Notes: generated by a model not told the origin, from the sequence alone. A stretch of DNA of 64,000 bases from an uncultured Alphaproteobacteria bacterium (GCA_902524895.1 CABZFH010000006.1:1-64000), one strand, 5' to 3'. Counted from the first letter of the stretch, positions 9,484-18,979 are shown. Program-made: numbers and translations.

Positions 9484-10743
9484 TTAAGCTTTTTTTCCTA
9501 AAGCTTTAGATGTTTTCTCGTAAATATGCAGTGGTTTACTATTTTTTTGGACAACTTCGCCATTAATCATTATTTCATTAACTCCTTCAATCCCCGGTAA
9601 TTCAAACATGGTGTCTAAGAGAATATTTTCAAGTATAGATCTTAAACCCCTAGCACCAGTTTTTCTTTCCAAAGCCTTTTTAGCAATCATATCTAGAGCA
9701 TCTTTTGTGAAATCTAATTTAACATTTTCTAATTCAAAAAGGGTCTGATATTGCTTAATTAATGCATTTTTTGGTTTTGTTAAAATTTCAATTAATGTGG
9801 CTTTATCCAGGTCGTCAAGAGTGGCAACAACAGGGAGTCTTCCTACGAACTCAGGAATTAAACCAAATTTGAGCAAGTCTTCAGGTTCAAGTTTTTTTAA
9901 AATTTCACCAGTTTGCAAATTATTTTTCTCTTTTACATCTGCCCCAAAGCCTATTGAAGATTTATCTCCTCTATTTGAAATAATTTTATCTACACCCGCG
10001 AAGGCTCCACCACAAATAAACAGTATATTAGTTGTATCAACTTGAAGAAATTCTTGTTGTGGATGTTTTCTTCCCCCTTGTGGGGGAACGGATGCAACTG
10101 TTCCTTCCATAATTTTTAAAAGCGCCTGTTGGACACCCTCTCCCGAAACATCGCGAGTTATTGAAGGATTATCAGATTTTCTACTTATCTTATCTACCTC
10201 ATCAATATAAACAATACCTCTCTGTGCTCGATCAACGTTATAATCAGACGCTTGCAAAAGTTTTAATATAATATTTTCTACGTCTTCACCAACATACCCC
10301 GCTTCTGTAAGTGTTGTTGCGTCCGCCATTGTAAATGGAACATCTATGATCCTAGCAAGAGTTTCTGCTAATAATGTTTTACCTGAACCAGTGGGTCCTA
10401 CTAACAAAATGTTAGATTTCGACAGTTCAACGCCATTGCTTTTTTTTGGGTTGTCAATTCTTTTGTAGTGATTGTGAACAGCAACAGATAGAATCTTTTT
10501 TGCATCATTCTGGCCAATAACATATTCGTTAAGTAATCTGTATAATTCGCGAGGTGTTTCAACCCCGTTGGACTTGCTTGTCGCAACAGATTTATTCTCC
10601 TCTTTAATAATATCCATACATAATTCAACACATTCGTCACATATAAAAACTGTTGGACCAGCTATAAGTTTTCTTACTTCGTGTTGACTTTTTCCACAAA
10701 AAGAACAAAAGAGTGTATTTTTTGAATTTTTACTTTCAGTCAT
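9484..10743 (-). CDS. clpX: ATP-dependent Clp protease ATP-binding subunit ClpX
   Basis: ClpX unfolds tagged or specific substrates and feeds them to ClpP. The N-terminal zinc-binding domain uses Cys13, Cys16, Cys35 and Cys38. Walker A is [13 protein letters not shown] and Walker B is [10 protein letters not shown]. The RGV pore-type sequence ([15 protein letters not shown]) and sensor regions are present, and the IGF-like ClpP docking loop is in SIGFGAD. The 419-residue length is standard. It lies 78 bases after clpP and three bases before lon. Confidence 0.98.
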   Translation of the reverse strand: MTESKNSKNTLFCSFCGKSQHEVRKLIAGPTVFICDECVELCMDIIKEENKSVATSKSNGVETPRELYRLLNEYVIGQNDAKKILSVAVHNHYKRIDNPKKSNGVELSKSNILLVGPTGSGKTLLAETLARIIDVPFTMADATTLTEAGYVGEDVENIILKLLQASDYNVDRAQRGIVYIDEVDKISRKSDNPSITRDVSGEGVQQALLKIMEGTVASVPPQGGRKHPQQEFLQVDTTNILFICGGAFAGVDKIISNRGDKSSIGFGADVKEKNNLQTGEILKKLEPEDLLKFGLIPEFVGRLPVVATLDDLDKATLIEILTKPKNALIKQYQTLFELENVKLDFTKDALDMIAKKALERKTGARGLRSILENILLDTMFELPGIEGVNEIMINGEVVQKNSKPLHIYEKTSKALGKKA

Positions 10744-10821
10744 AATTAATAATATCTAGATACTATATATTCTCAAACTTATTCGAATACTGCAACCTTT
10801 ATTCCATTTTTAACAAAAAAA

Positions 10822-11427
10822 TTATTTTTTCTTATCCGGCTTTGGCCTTTCAGTAACAACCTTGTCTATTAAGCCCATTTTTTTTGATTCTTCTGCAGAC
10901 ATAAAATTATCTCTTTCCATAATTTTTTCTACTGTACTAAGGGTTTGGCCAGTATGCTTAACATAAATGTCATTTAATCTTTTTCTGAGGTTCAATATTT
11001 CTTTAGCATGAATTTCAATATCAGTTGCTTGTCCTTGAACACCACCTGAAGGTTGATGTGTCATAATTCTAGAATGAGGTAGACAATATCTTTTCCCATT
11101 TTTACCAGCCGTTAACAATAATGAACCCATGCTTGCCGCTTGACCAATGCATACAGTCGAAACATCAGGCTTAATATATTGCATAGTATCATATATAGCT
11201 AATCCAGATGATACCATACCTCCTGGTGAATTTATGTAAAAATAAATATCTTTATTAGGGTTTTCAGATTCCAAAAATAAAAGTTGAGCACAAATTAAGC
11301 TGGAGACCATATCATTAACTTCACCTGTTAAAAAAATTATTCTTTCCTTTAAAAGTCTTGAAAATATATCATAAGATCTTTCGCCTCTATTTGTTTGTTC
11401 TACTACTACAGGGATTAAACTACTCAT
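10822..11427 (-). CDS. clpP: ATP-dependent Clp protease proteolytic subunit ClpP
   Basis: ClpP forms the tetradecameric serine-protease chamber served by ClpX and by ClpA (both in this window). The catalytic Ser is in [14 protein letters not shown], the His in MTHQPSGG, and the Asp in the C-terminal third ([14 protein letters not shown]). The length is 201 residues, with a short propeptide-like start ([20 protein letters not shown]). The start overlaps the tig stop by 8 bases, as in a coupled operon. Confidence 0.98.
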   Translation of the reverse strand: MSSLIPVVVEQTNRGERSYDIFSRLLKERIIFLTGEVNDMVSSLICAQLLFLESENPNKDIYFYINSPGGMVSSGLAIYDTMQYIKPDVSTVCIGQAASMGSLLLTAGKNGKRYCLPHSRIMTHQPSGGVQGQATDIEIHAKEILNLRKRLNDIYVKHTGQTLSTVEKIMERDNFMSAEESKKMGLIDKVVTERPKPDKKK

Positions 11428-12748
11428 TTTTTTTTTCCTTTTTTTTATTTGAACCTATTAACTTTTTTTCATCTTTTAATTCTTTAGTATTAAATAACTC
11501 ATCAAAAGTATATTTCTTCTTTTCTACAGAACAAACATTGGCAATAAAATCGATTACTTTTTCTTCAAACGCAACACCACGTAAATTGTTCATCATTTGA
11601 GGATTTTCTTTGTAAAAATCAACTACTTTTTTTTCTTCTCCGGGGTACTTTTGAGCTTCAGCTGCAACTGCTTTTGTTAGATCTTGATCTGAAACTTCAA
11701 TCTTATTCGCATTTCCAATATTATTCAATATCAGGCCTAGTTTTACTCTTCTTTCTGCCAAATTATTTATTTCTTTATTGGTCTTATCTTTTGCTTGATT
11801 CTTTAAAAAATTTACTTCATCTTCTACCATTCTAGACGGAATATCAAACTTGTGTAAACTCAAAATTTTATCTGTTAACTCTCTTCTTACTTTAAGCTTA
11901 GCATATTGTTCGTAATCATTATTCATTTTTTCTTCAATTTTTTTTTTTAATGAATCTAAATCCTTTTCACCAAGCTCTTTTGCTAATTGATTGTCAATTT
12001 TAATATTTTTAACCCTTTCTTGAATATCTTTAATTCTTAATGAAAATATAGCATTCTTTCCTGCAATTTCTTTCATTCTATAATCTTTTGGAAAAGTAAC
12101 TGTTATATTTTTTTTTTGATCTAATTTCAATCCAATCATTTGATCTTCATATCCAGGTATATATTTGTTAGATCCTAAAACAACTGTTTCATTTTCTCCT
12201 TTGTTACCCTTAAATTCTTTACCATTAATTAAACCTTCATAATCAAATAAAATAAGGTCATTCTTCTTTGACTTTCTTTTTTTTTTTAGTGGTTCAAACC
12301 TTTCATGTTTATTCGCCAATTCTTTTAAAGTTCTTTCTAAATCTTCACTCCCAATTTCTAAATAAGGTTTTTCAACTGTAATTTTTTTTAAATCTACTTT
12401 TTGGATCTCAGGCATAATTTGAAAAGAAACATTGAAAATTAATTCACTACCTTCTTCAAACTTTTTCACATCTACTTTTGGTTGAACTGATGGTCTAAGT
12501 TCTTTCTGAACAACAGCATTTTTAAGAGTATCATTAACAACCTCATCTAACACCTCTGGCATAATAGATTTTGAATATCTTTGTTTTATAATATCTATTG
12601 GAACTTTTCCTGGACGAAAGCCTGGAAGCTTAATAGTACTTGAAATTTTTTCATATTTCTCTGATATTTTTACGTTTATTACGTCTGCTGGAACGGTTAT
12701 ATTCCATTCTATATCGAGTCCTTTTGATTTTAATTCTTCAATTTTCAT
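11420..12748 (-). CDS. tig: Trigger factor (ribosome-bound chaperone / prolyl isomerase)
   Basis: Trigger factor binds ribosomal protein L23 at the exit tunnel and shields nascent chains. The ribosome-binding signature appears as [18 protein letters not shown] at about residues 38-55, followed by a PPIase domain and a long charged helical C-terminal domain that ends in a lysine-rich tail. The listed ORF starts at 12793 and runs into tRNA-Leu. The true start is the ATG at 12748 ([10 protein letters not shown]), preceded by AGGAA, giving 442 residues. It heads the tig-clpP-clpX-lon series. Confidence 0.96.
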   Translation of the reverse strand: MKIEELKSKGLDIEWNITVPADVINVKISEKYEKISSTIKLPGFRPGKVPIDIIKQRYSKSIMPEVLDEVVNDTLKNAVVQKELRPSVQPKVDVKKFEEGSELIFNVSFQIMPEIQKVDLKKITVEKPYLEIGSEDLERTLKELANKHERFEPLKKKRKSKKNDLILFDYEGLINGKEFKGNKGENETVVLGSNKYIPGYEDQMIGLKLDQKKNITVTFPKDYRMKEIAGKNAIFSLRIKDIQERVKNIKIDNQLAKELGEKDLDSLKKKIEEKMNNDYEQYAKLKVRRELTDKILSLHKFDIPSRMVEDEVNFLKNQAKDKTNKEINNLAERRVKLGLILNNIGNANKIEVSDQDLTKAVAAEAQKYPGEEKKVVDFYKENPQMMNNLRGVAFEEKVIDFIANVCSVEKKKYTFDELFNTKELKDEKKLIGSNKKKEKKNE

Positions 12749-12761
12749 ATTTCCTACATTT

Positions 12762-12846
12762 TGGTACGGGCGGAGGGACTTGAACCCACACAACCGAAGT
12801 CACTAGAACCTAAATCTAGCGCGTCTACCAATTCCGCCACGCCCGC
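12762..12846 (-). tRNA. tRNA-Leu (TAG)
   Basis: An 85-nt class II tRNA on the minus strand. Acceptor GCGGGCG pairs with CGCCCGT (first pair G-T), followed by A and an encoded CCA. The anticodon stem CTAGA/TCTAG encloses TTTAGGT, giving anticodon TAG (codon CUA). A long variable arm (TGACTTCGGTTGT) follows. It sits between nnr and tig on their strand. Confidence 0.96.
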
Positions 12847-12908
12847 ATGATATATAAACTATACTAAAAAACAACATTTATAAATTTAAATCAATTATTA
12901 TTTAAAGA

Positions 12909-14282
12909 TTATTTAATAGGTTTAATTGAACTAACGAAATCTTCAGCAATTATATTTTTCTTTTTGCAAGATAATTTACTATGGACCCATACACCTAAAA
13001 CTGAAGCATCAATTAAAGAATAATTTTGAGATAATAAACCGCCAATTAATCCAGCAAGAATATCGCCAGTACCAGCAGTTGCCAGAGATTTTTGTGCTTT
13101 ACTATTCAAATAAACATTATTTTTATTATCAGCTATTACAGTATCATTTCCTTTGTAAACAATTACAGAATTGGTTAATTTAGCTGCAATTATAGAACGT
13201 GTGATTTTATCAGAATCTTTAATATTAAATATTCTATTAAATTCTCCTTGATGTGGAGTTAAAATCTGATTGTTTCTTTTTTCAAGTAATTTATGAAACT
13301 TCTTTTTTGTTTTTTCAAATATACTCAGAGCATCAGCATCGATTACTGATGGGATTTTATTATTTAAACTTTTTAAAATTTTTTTCTTGGGAAAATCAAG
13401 TCCAAGCCCTGGGCCGATCACAAAAGCACTATATTTATCTATATTTAAATTTTCACCATATTTTGTAATAGTTCCAGGTTCTATTACTAGAGAATATTTT
13501 TTGAACTTTTTAAGTATTTTTATTGTTGATAATCCACACCCTATTTTTCTAGCAGATAAGGCAACTAATCTTGCAGCACCTAACATTATTCCAGAAAAAA
13601 CCAATAAATTTCCCTTTCTATATTTATGTATATCTACTGGAATTTTTTTTCTTCTTTTTGTAATTAAGTTTTTATTAATTAATTTTATATTAGGATTTCT
13701 TTTTTTTATTGCTCTTATACCCAAATCTACTAATACAATTTTTCCACATTTAGCCTTACTAGGATGAAGAAAATAAGCTGGTTTTAAAAAATTTATTGCC
13801 ATAGTAAAATTTGCATTAATGCTACCTCCCATAACATCTCCAGTATCAGGATTAATTCCACTTGGGAGGTCTATTGAGATTATTTTAGGTTCAGAATTAT
13901 TTAATAGATCAAATAAGTCAACGTAAGATCCTTCAATTTTCCTGTTTATTCCAATGCCAAATAATGCGTCTATTACAATATCGTAATTATTTATAGTTTT
14001 TTTCAATTTTTTTAAAACTAATCGCAACTTCACACTTTTTTTAAAATTTATAAAATCAGCATCAAATTTTTTTTTTGCTAAATTAAATAACATTTTTCCA
14101 TCTTCACCATTTTTTCCTGAGCCGCATAGAAATATAGTTTTCTTATCTTTTAAGAAAGGTGATAACTTTTTCCAGATTTTTTCTCCAGCAAGAGTCATTA
14201 TGTTTTGAAGAGGGTTTTTAGAGATAAAATTATTCTCTGATTGAATTATTTGTTTTTTTGTTAATATATAATTACGTGACAT
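12909..14282 (-). CDS. nnr: Bifunctional NAD(P)H-hydrate epimerase / dehydratase
   Basis: It repairs damaged NAD(P)HX: the N-terminal YjeF_N domain epimerises R to S forms and the C-terminal ribokinase-like domain dehydrates the S form using ADP. In the N-terminal part CGSGKNGEDG replaces the usual GPGNNGGDG loop, and DALFGIGI and DLPSGINPDTGD follow. The C-terminal domain has the dehydratase signature ATAGTGDILAGLIGGLLSQ. The 457-residue length is slightly short for the two-domain protein. The ATG overlaps the start of a divergent gene, so a later start is possible, but the first residues (LTKKQIIQSE) resemble the normal N-terminus. Confidence 0.88.
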   Translation of the reverse strand: MSRNYILTKKQIIQSENNFISKNPLQNIMTLAGEKIWKKLSPFLKDKKTIFLCGSGKNGEDGKMLFNLAKKKFDADFINFKKSVKLRLVLKKLKKTINNYDIVIDALFGIGINRKIEGSYVDLFDLLNNSEPKIISIDLPSGINPDTGDVMGGSINANFTMAINFLKPAYFLHPSKAKCGKIVLVDLGIRAIKKRNPNIKLINKNLITKRRKKIPVDIHKYRKGNLLVFSGIMLGAARLVALSARKIGCGLSTIKILKKFKKYSLVIEPGTITKYGENLNIDKYSAFVIGPGLGLDFPKKKILKSLNNKIPSVIDADALSIFEKTKKKFHKLLEKRNNQILTPHQGEFNRIFNIKDSDKITRSIIAAKLTNSVIVYKGNDTVIADNKNNVYLNSKAQKSLATAGTGDILAGLIGGLLSQNYSLIDASVLGVWVHSKLSCKKKNIIAEDFVSSIKPIK

Positions 14283-14788
14283 ATTTTAAAAAAATTAGTT
14301 ATTCTTTTATAATATTTTTAGTCTTTGATGTAAAAATTATTTTTGCTAATGAATTAAAATTTCAATCTATTTTAGAACTTGACAAAAATATACCTAAAAC
14401 ATGTGGCATGAAAATAATAGTTAATGAAGATTTTGTGGCTGACATCTCAATTAAAAAAATCACAAAAAAAGGATCAACTAGTACAATTGGCAGTTTTTCT
14501 GCGGTTTCAAAATCATCTGAATTAAATAATGCCAATTTAAAAACAGCTTCGATCGATTTGAAGGCTATAATAAAAAATCTTATTGAAAAAAAACCTAATT
14601 TAATTTTAATGGAGGGGGAATACAAAGAGAATCAAATGGGGCAGTTTTTTCAAGAACTTTTAATTTTTGGTGGAGAGCTAATTATAAATAAAACAGTTTA
14701 TAAAATTAATGGACCAATTGATTCTAAAATAAGATTAGAGTATCTTTTTTGTACAGGTGAAATGTTTCATCCAAAATATAAAAATTGA
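14276..14788 (+). CDS. Exported protein of unknown function
   Basis: I do not recognise this family. The N-terminus is a signal peptide (SYSFIIFLVFDVKIIFA, with cleavage likely before NEL). The mature part of about 145 residues has Lys-rich strands and several cysteines that could pair (KTCGMK near the start, FCTGEM near the end). The ORF track starts at a TTG (14258). A GTG at 14276 keeps the whole signal peptide. Both starts lie within or against the divergent nnr start, leaving no room for a leader with Shine-Dalgarno. The stop overlaps the region just before bioB, so the two are probably co-transcribed. A link to biotin is not implied. Confidence 0.65.
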   Translation: MTYFKKISYSFIIFLVFDVKIIFANELKFQSILELDKNIPKTCGMKIIVNEDFVADISIKKITKKGSTSTIGSFSAVSKSSELNNANLKTASIDLKAIIKNLIEKKPNLILMEGEYKENQMGQFFQELLIFGGELIINKTVYKINGPIDSKIRLEYLFCTGEMFHPKYKN

Positions 14789-14790
14789 TT

Positions 14791-15831
14791 ATGAAAAAAT
14801 ATAAAATTGAAGATATAATGGAGTTTTTCGCTCTACCTTTAGGTGATTTAATTTATAAAGCACAAAGGGTTCATCATAAAAATTTTAAAAAAAGAGAAAT
14901 TCAACTTGCATCTTTGCTTTCAATAAAAACAGGTGCATGTCCAGAGGATTGCAAATATTGTCCACAATCAGCTCATTACAATGTTGGACTTAAAAAAGAA
15001 AAGTTAATTGATCTTTCTTCACTTCAAGTTGCTGTTATCAAAGCAAAAAAAAATGGTGCTCAAAGGTTCTGTATGGGTGCAGCATGGAAAAAATTGAAAG
15101 ACGGTAAAGACCTAGAAAATGTTGTAGAAATGATTAAAGTAGTCAAATCTTATAATCTAGAAGCTTGCGTAACATTAGGTGGAATAACTAAAAATCAAGC
15201 AAACAAGCTAAAAAAAGCCGGCCTAGACGCTTACAATCACAATATTGATACTTCTCCTGATTTTTACAAAAAAATTATATCAACTAGAACTTTTGATGAA
15301 AGATTAGATACAATAAATATTATTTCAAAAGCTGGTATAAAAGTTTGTTCTGGAGGAATTCTTGGCATGGGTGAGTCTTGGGAAGATAGAGCAAAAATGC
15401 TTAAAATATTATCTGAAATGAAACCTCAACCTGAAAGTGTTCCTATAAATGCTCTTGTGCCGGTCAAAGGCACACCACTGGAAAATAATAAAATAATAGA
15501 TGCTTTTGAAATTATTAGGGTCATAGCAACCGCAAGAATACTATTACCAAAATCTAGAATTAGATTATCAGCTGGAAGAAAAAACTTTTCAAGAGAAACA
15601 CAAATTATATGTTTAATGGCAGGTGCAAATTCTATATTTTATGGGGAAAATTTATTAACAACAGAAAATAATGATATGAAAGAAGATAAAGAAATTATTT
15701 CAATATTTACTGAAAAAGAACCAAATATCAAAAAAGAAATAAAGGCATTAAAAAGAGAAAAGAAATCTGAAAAAATTATTAAAGATAATCATAATTTAAA
15801 TGAAGTCGTTGAAGAAATAATTACAATTTAA
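14791..15831 (+). CDS. bioB: Biotin synthase
   Basis: This radical SAM enzyme inserts sulfur into dethiobiotin, the last step of biotin synthesis. The cluster motif GACPEDCKYCPQSAHYN supplies the three Cys of the [4Fe-4S] site, and further Cys and Arg residues for the sacrificial [2Fe-2S] cluster follow (RFCMGAAW, EACVTLGG, VCSGGILGMGES, RIRLSAGR). The track starts at a TTG (14785), but the ATG two codons later is more natural, giving 346 residues. No other bio gene is nearby. Its product would serve AccB in this window, and its Fe-S clusters depend on the isc genes. Confidence 0.97.
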   Translation: MKKYKIEDIMEFFALPLGDLIYKAQRVHHKNFKKREIQLASLLSIKTGACPEDCKYCPQSAHYNVGLKKEKLIDLSSLQVAVIKAKKNGAQRFCMGAAWKKLKDGKDLENVVEMIKVVKSYNLEACVTLGGITKNQANKLKKAGLDAYNHNIDTSPDFYKKIISTRTFDERLDTINIISKAGIKVCSGGILGMGESWEDRAKMLKILSEMKPQPESVPINALVPVKGTPLENNKIIDAFEIIRVIATARILLPKSRIRLSAGRKNFSRETQIICLMAGANSIFYGENLLTTENNDMKEDKEIISIFTEKEPNIKKEIKALKREKKSEKIIKDNHNLNEVVEEIITI

Positions 15832-15848
15832 TTATTATATTATTTTTT
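15816..15848 (+). terminator. Terminator after bioB
   Basis: AATAATTA (15816-15823) and TAATTATT (15829-15836) form an 8-bp stem with loop CAATT. A T6 tract follows at 15843-15848. The stem includes the bioB stop region. It is AT-only, so strength is uncertain, but the geometry is that of a rho-independent terminator. Confidence 0.55.
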
Positions 15849-15929
15849 GTTATTATTATTCCCCTCTTTTTTCATTCAAAATTAAATTTTTAACTGAAAT
15901 TTAAACTAAGCTACCCTTTTAAAAAAATA

Positions 15930-16397
15930 ATGAGAAGTAACTTTAATATTATTCTTTTTAGACCTGAAATACCGTCAAATACAGGTAATATTATAAGATT
16001 ATGTTCTAATACAAATAGTAAGTTATGCATTATTGAACCAATAACTTTTAAACTTGATCATAAATCTCTTATTAGAGCCGGCCTAGATTATCATGACAAA
16101 GTAAGTATTGAAAAATTTGTTGATATAGAATCTTGTTTGAAGAAAATTGGAAAAACAAATCTTTACTTAATTACCAAATTTGGGAAAAAAAAATATAGTG
16201 ATTTTAATTATCATAAAGGAGATAGTTTTTTATTTGGTTCTGAATCAAATGGTATAAAAGATCTAATTTTATCAGAACAATATTATAAAGAAAAAGTTTT
16301 CATACCAATGGCAAGAGGAAATCGAAGTCTAAATTTAAGTAATACTGTTTCTATCTGTATTTACGAGGCACTTAAGCAGAATAAATTTGAGTTTTAA
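15930..16397 (+). CDS. trmL: tRNA (cytidine/uridine-34-2'-O)-methyltransferase
   Basis: TrmL is a SPOUT-fold homodimer that methylates the wobble ribose of leucine tRNAs. The N-terminal LFRPEIPSNTGNIIRLC matches the family's YxPEIPxNTGNxxR block. The knotted SAM site is given by FLFGSESNGI and IPMARGNRSLNLSNTVSI near the C-terminus. The 155-residue length is right for this minimal SPOUT enzyme. It is a single gene that converges with the next gene and overlaps its stop by four bases. Confidence 0.93.
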   Translation: MRSNFNIILFRPEIPSNTGNIIRLCSNTNSKLCIIEPITFKLDHKSLIRAGLDYHDKVSIEKFVDIESCLKKIGKTNLYLITKFGKKKYSDFNYHKGDSFLFGSESNGIKDLILSEQYYKEKVFIPMARGNRSLNLSNTVSICIYEALKQNKFEF

Positions 16398-17059
16398 TTA
16401 AGTTTTTTGTGAAGAACAAAAATAATATCATTTTTAAGAATACTTGATATTCTGGAATATACATAAAATTCATCTGTAAAAAGCTTTCTTATTTTTACAG
16501 GATCACAATAAAAAATATTATTATGAATTTTTGCTATTTTTGAAAACTGTAAATTAAATATCAACCCTTTTTTTACCTTTTTTGAACATTGAACCAGATT
16601 TGTATAAACATAATTCTCCCATAAATTTACATTTTTTATTTTTGTAAGATTATACGTTCCTGACATTAGACAATAATCAATCATTTTAGGGGGGAAAGAA
16701 GTACAACAAAAAAGTTCTTTCACATATTTATTTTGGCAAAAATCAATAAATTTTTTATTAATATCAATACCTGAATAGGATATATTTTTAAATTTATTTT
16801 CTTTATTTAAAAGCTTGTAAAGTATTCCGTAACCGCAGCCAACATCTGAAACTTCTATTTTCTTTTTAATTCCCTCTTTTTGAATTAATAACTCCAAAAT
16901 TTCTTCATACCTTTTGAACTGATTAAATTGTGAATTCCAAAAAACACTTTCATGTGATGCACCATATTTTTTAAAATTTTTATTGTATAAATTATTTATC
17001 TGGAAGTTTAAAAATTTAAAAATTGCCTTTTCAACTATTTTCATATTATTTTTTATCAA
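16394..17059 (-). CDS. Class I SAM-dependent methyltransferase, substrate unknown
   Basis: Motif I of the Rossmann fold is VSDVGCGYGILYKLL, followed by GIDINKKFIDFCQNKY, where the acidic residue contacts SAM ribose. The N-terminal 60 residues are basic and aromatic, with no membrane segment. The C-terminal strand pattern (GLIFNLQFSK, IIFVLHKKL) completes the fold. Substrate is not evident from sequence or neighbours. The track starts at TTG 17059; an ATG at 17044 is equally possible and neither has a clear Shine-Dalgarno. Confidence 0.75.
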   Translation of the reverse strand: MIKNNMKIVEKAIFKFLNFQINNLYNKNFKKYGASHESVFWNSQFNQFKRYEEILELLIQKEGIKKKIEVSDVGCGYGILYKLLNKENKFKNISYSGIDINKKFIDFCQNKYVKELFCCTSFPPKMIDYCLMSGTYNLTKIKNVNLWENYVYTNLVQCSKKVKKGLIFNLQFSKIAKIHNNIFYCDPVKIRKLFTDEFYVYSRISSILKNDIIFVLHKKLN

Positions 17060-17140
17060 TTCAAGATAACTTACTTTAACTTACGAATATTGTTAAGATA
17101 ACTAAAAGTTTATAAAAAAATCTCAGAAATCGAAATATTT

Positions 17141-17533
17141 TTAATTTAGAGGATTATCATTTTTAAACCAATCATCTAAACAACATTCATTTAAGTTAAA
17201 ATCTTCTCCAATGTGTTCTGAGATAGTAACATATTGATTTTCTTTTTTTATTCCAAAAGTAGAGTTAACTAAATTTATATATTCAACAACTAAAGCTCTT
17301 TTTTGTTCTTGAGTCCTTCCTTTTCTGATATCTAAATTCATCAAACAAATATTTTCATTCTTTTTCGCTCTTCCTAAACTTATTGAATCGTTGTTTAACT
17401 CTCGAAATGAAATTGCTATATGAAATCTACCTGTCTTCATAATGTTGCAAAATATCACTTCAACTTTATTTAAAAACTCTTTTTTTGACTTATTGTTTGC
17501 TTTGAAATTTATATCAAATTGAAGATGCGGCAT
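17141..17533 (-). CDS. Tautomerase-superfamily protein (CHMI/MIF-like)
   Basis: The listed ORF has a spurious 13-residue extension. Starting at ATG 17533 the protein begins MPHLQFD, leaving Pro as residue 1 after Met removal, which is the catalytic base of this superfamily. The middle shows RKGRTQEQKRALV, like 5-carboxymethyl-2-hydroxymuconate isomerases. At about 130 residues it is the size of CHMI-type subunits (two beta-alpha-beta units). The physiological substrate is unknown, since no aromatic catabolism genes are near. Confidence 0.75.
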   Translation of the reverse strand: MPHLQFDINFKANNKSKKEFLNKVEVIFCNIMKTGRFHIAISFRELNNDSISLGRAKKNENICLMNLDIRKGRTQEQKRALVVEYINLVNSTFGIKKENQYVTISEHIGEDFNLNECCLDDWFKNDNPLN

Positions 17534-17664
17534 GATATAATAATATGTTTTTTTTTGTCTTAGAGCCAACAAAAATTTGAAAAAAAATAAAAAAAAGACT
17601 TTAAATTTCTTTATTTTATAATATATTAAAATTAATTATTGTAATAACTAAATCTGGAGGATTT

Positions 17665-17838
17665 ATGAAAAAAACCATTCTTTTCTTAACTTTATCTTTT
17701 TTGTTAGGTCTTTCTATTCAAAGTGCAAATGCTGCTCACTGTGCAGGTGGACACGATAAAGCCAAAGATGCATCAACTAAAGAAACATCAACTAAGGATT
17801 CATCAAAAGAAAAAGATAAATCAACACAAAAAAATTAA
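17665..17838 (+). CDS. Small exported Ser/Thr/Lys-rich peptide (not in ORF track)
   Basis: This 57-residue ORF is below the track's size limit. It has an ideal CTGGAGG Shine-Dalgarno seven bases before ATG, a TATAAT -10 at 17617-17622, and a hairpin right after its stop. Residues 1-23 are a textbook signal peptide (KKTILFLTLSFLLGLSIQ, with cleavage after ANA). The mature peptide of about 34 residues starts AHCAGGHDK and continues as a low-complexity run of STK/ETST/KDSSKEK. The single Cys and two His near the new N-terminus could bind a metal. The family is unknown to me. The signals suggest strong expression. Confidence 0.75.
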   Translation: MKKTILFLTLSFLLGLSIQSANAAHCAGGHDKAKDASTKETSTKDSSKEKDKSTQKN

Positions 17839-17845
17839 TTATATG

Positions 17846-17879
17846 AGCAACCTTTGATAATATAATATCATTGGTTGCT
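17846..17879. terminator. Shared hairpin between converging small genes
   Basis: AGCAACC (17846-17852) pairs with GGTTGCT (17873-17879), and inside them TGATA pairs with TATCA. On the minus strand a T8 run follows about 10 bases later, so it can terminate the lipoprotein gene that ends at 17887. On the plus strand it closes the small exported peptide gene. Confidence 0.65.
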
Positions 17880-17886
17880 AATTAAC

Positions 17887-18366
17887 CTAGAAATTACATT
17901 TTCCATATAGGGTTGATTCAAAAAAAATCTCTTGGTTGAAATTATAATATAATTTATTAAAAAAAAGTGATTTCGTCTGCAAATTAATAACCAATTCATC
18001 TTTTGATTCAAGTTTAGTTTTATCTTTGGTGTGAAATTTTTCTAGGGTAAAATTTATTAGTTTCTTTTTTTTTCTAAAATTGGTTTTAATATTTTCTATT
18101 ATTTCATTATTTTCTATCATCCAATCTTTTTTTGAAATATCACCAACCCATTCCTCATTTTCATTCACAAAAATATCTAAACGTTTGCCTTTAAATTTTA
18201 TTTTAGCATTTTTATTATTTTCTAATTCTTTAAATATATTACACTTTATAAAAGATAATTTATTATCATTTGGAGTATTATATTGTTTGTCAGACTTTTC
18301 AGTTAGATTAATAGTTGAACAACTAATTATAAAAAATAAAATAAAAAAGTATTTTTTTTTTAACAA
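17887..18366 (-). CDS. Putative lipoprotein of unknown function
   Basis: The N-terminus is a lipoprotein signal: KKK, a hydrophobic stretch (FFILFFII), then the lipobox IISC with Cys16 as the lipidated residue. The mature protein is about 143 residues, very rich in Lys, Asn and Glu, with predicted beta strands and three further Cys (KCNIF, GKCNF). I recognise no domain. It is flanked by its own terminator hairpin and by another exported gene, and is likely a periplasm-facing envelope protein. Confidence 0.65.
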   Translation of the reverse strand: MLKKKYFFILFFIISCSTINLTEKSDKQYNTPNDNKLSFIKCNIFKELENNKNAKIKFKGKRLDIFVNENEEWVGDISKKDWMIENNEIIENIKTNFRKKKKLINFTLEKFHTKDKTKLESKDELVINLQTKSLFFNKLYYNFNQEIFFESTLYGKCNF

Positions 18367-18507
18367 TTTGCTACCTTAATTTTTCTATTTAATTTCAAAT
18401 TATTTATAAGTATTAAATTTTTTTTAAGCTATCAACTTTATGCCTTGATGCACTGCATTGTCTGATATATTTATTAATTGCTTCAAAAATTTTTTAATTT
18501 TTTTCTC

Positions 18508-18894
18508 TTATTTTTCGTTATTAATATAACTCTGAAGTTTAAGACTAATTTCTTTGTTTGTGTCTAAGAAAGTGCATGGACATTTAGTGTTATATTTTGA
18601 ATGAGTTAAAATTAATTCATTTATATTTATAAAGCCAATATGTGATAAATCGTAAATATTAGCACTTATTTCACTGTAATTAAAATCATGATATCGAATT
18701 TCTTTATCCAGAACGTAATAACTATGAAATTTATTTTTATCTTCAAAATAGAAAAAAAATGGGTAACCTCGTGTTGGAAATTTTTTAGCATCACATTTTA
18801 GAGCCTTTCCGACAATTTCAAACGCATTTATATGCTGTGAGAAAAAGATAAATGTAGTAGAAAATATTATCAGTTTGTAGATTTTAGATCTCAT
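18508..18894 (-). CDS. Small exported protein of unknown function
   Basis: A signal peptide spans about residues 1-24 (KLIIFSTTFIFFSQHINA, with cleavage before FEI). The mature part of about 104 residues has three to four Cys (LKCDAKK, KCPCTF) and many aromatic residues, and looks like a small beta-rich periplasmic domain. I do not recognise the family. The 140 bases between its stop and the neighbouring lipoprotein gene are AT-rich and hold nothing I can identify except that gene's promoter region. Confidence 0.6.
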   Translation of the reverse strand: MRSKIYKLIIFSTTFIFFSQHINAFEIVGKALKCDAKKFPTRGYPFFFYFEDKNKFHSYYVLDKEIRYHDFNYSEISANIYDLSHIGFININELILTHSKYNTKCPCTFLDTNKEISLKLQSYINNEK

Positions 18895-18953
18895 ATTTCT
18901 AATTCAGAAACAAATTTTTGATTTTTTCACATTATAACAGAAAATTTTACATT

Positions 18954-18979
18954 AAAAAGTTTCTTACAAGAAACTTTTT
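18954..18979 (-). terminator. Terminator after tRNA-Met
   Basis: AAAAAGTTTCT (18954-18964) and AGAAACTTTTT (18969-18979) form a perfect 11-bp stem with a four-base loop. It lies 29 bases downstream of tRNA-Met on the minus strand and just upstream of the small exported gene. The T-rich arm serves as the U-tract. Confidence 0.75.

Noticed and set aside
11420-12793. Long tig start within tRNA-Leu
   Set aside because: The extra N-terminus is translated tRNA sequence; ATG 12748 with AGGAA gives the normal trigger factor start.
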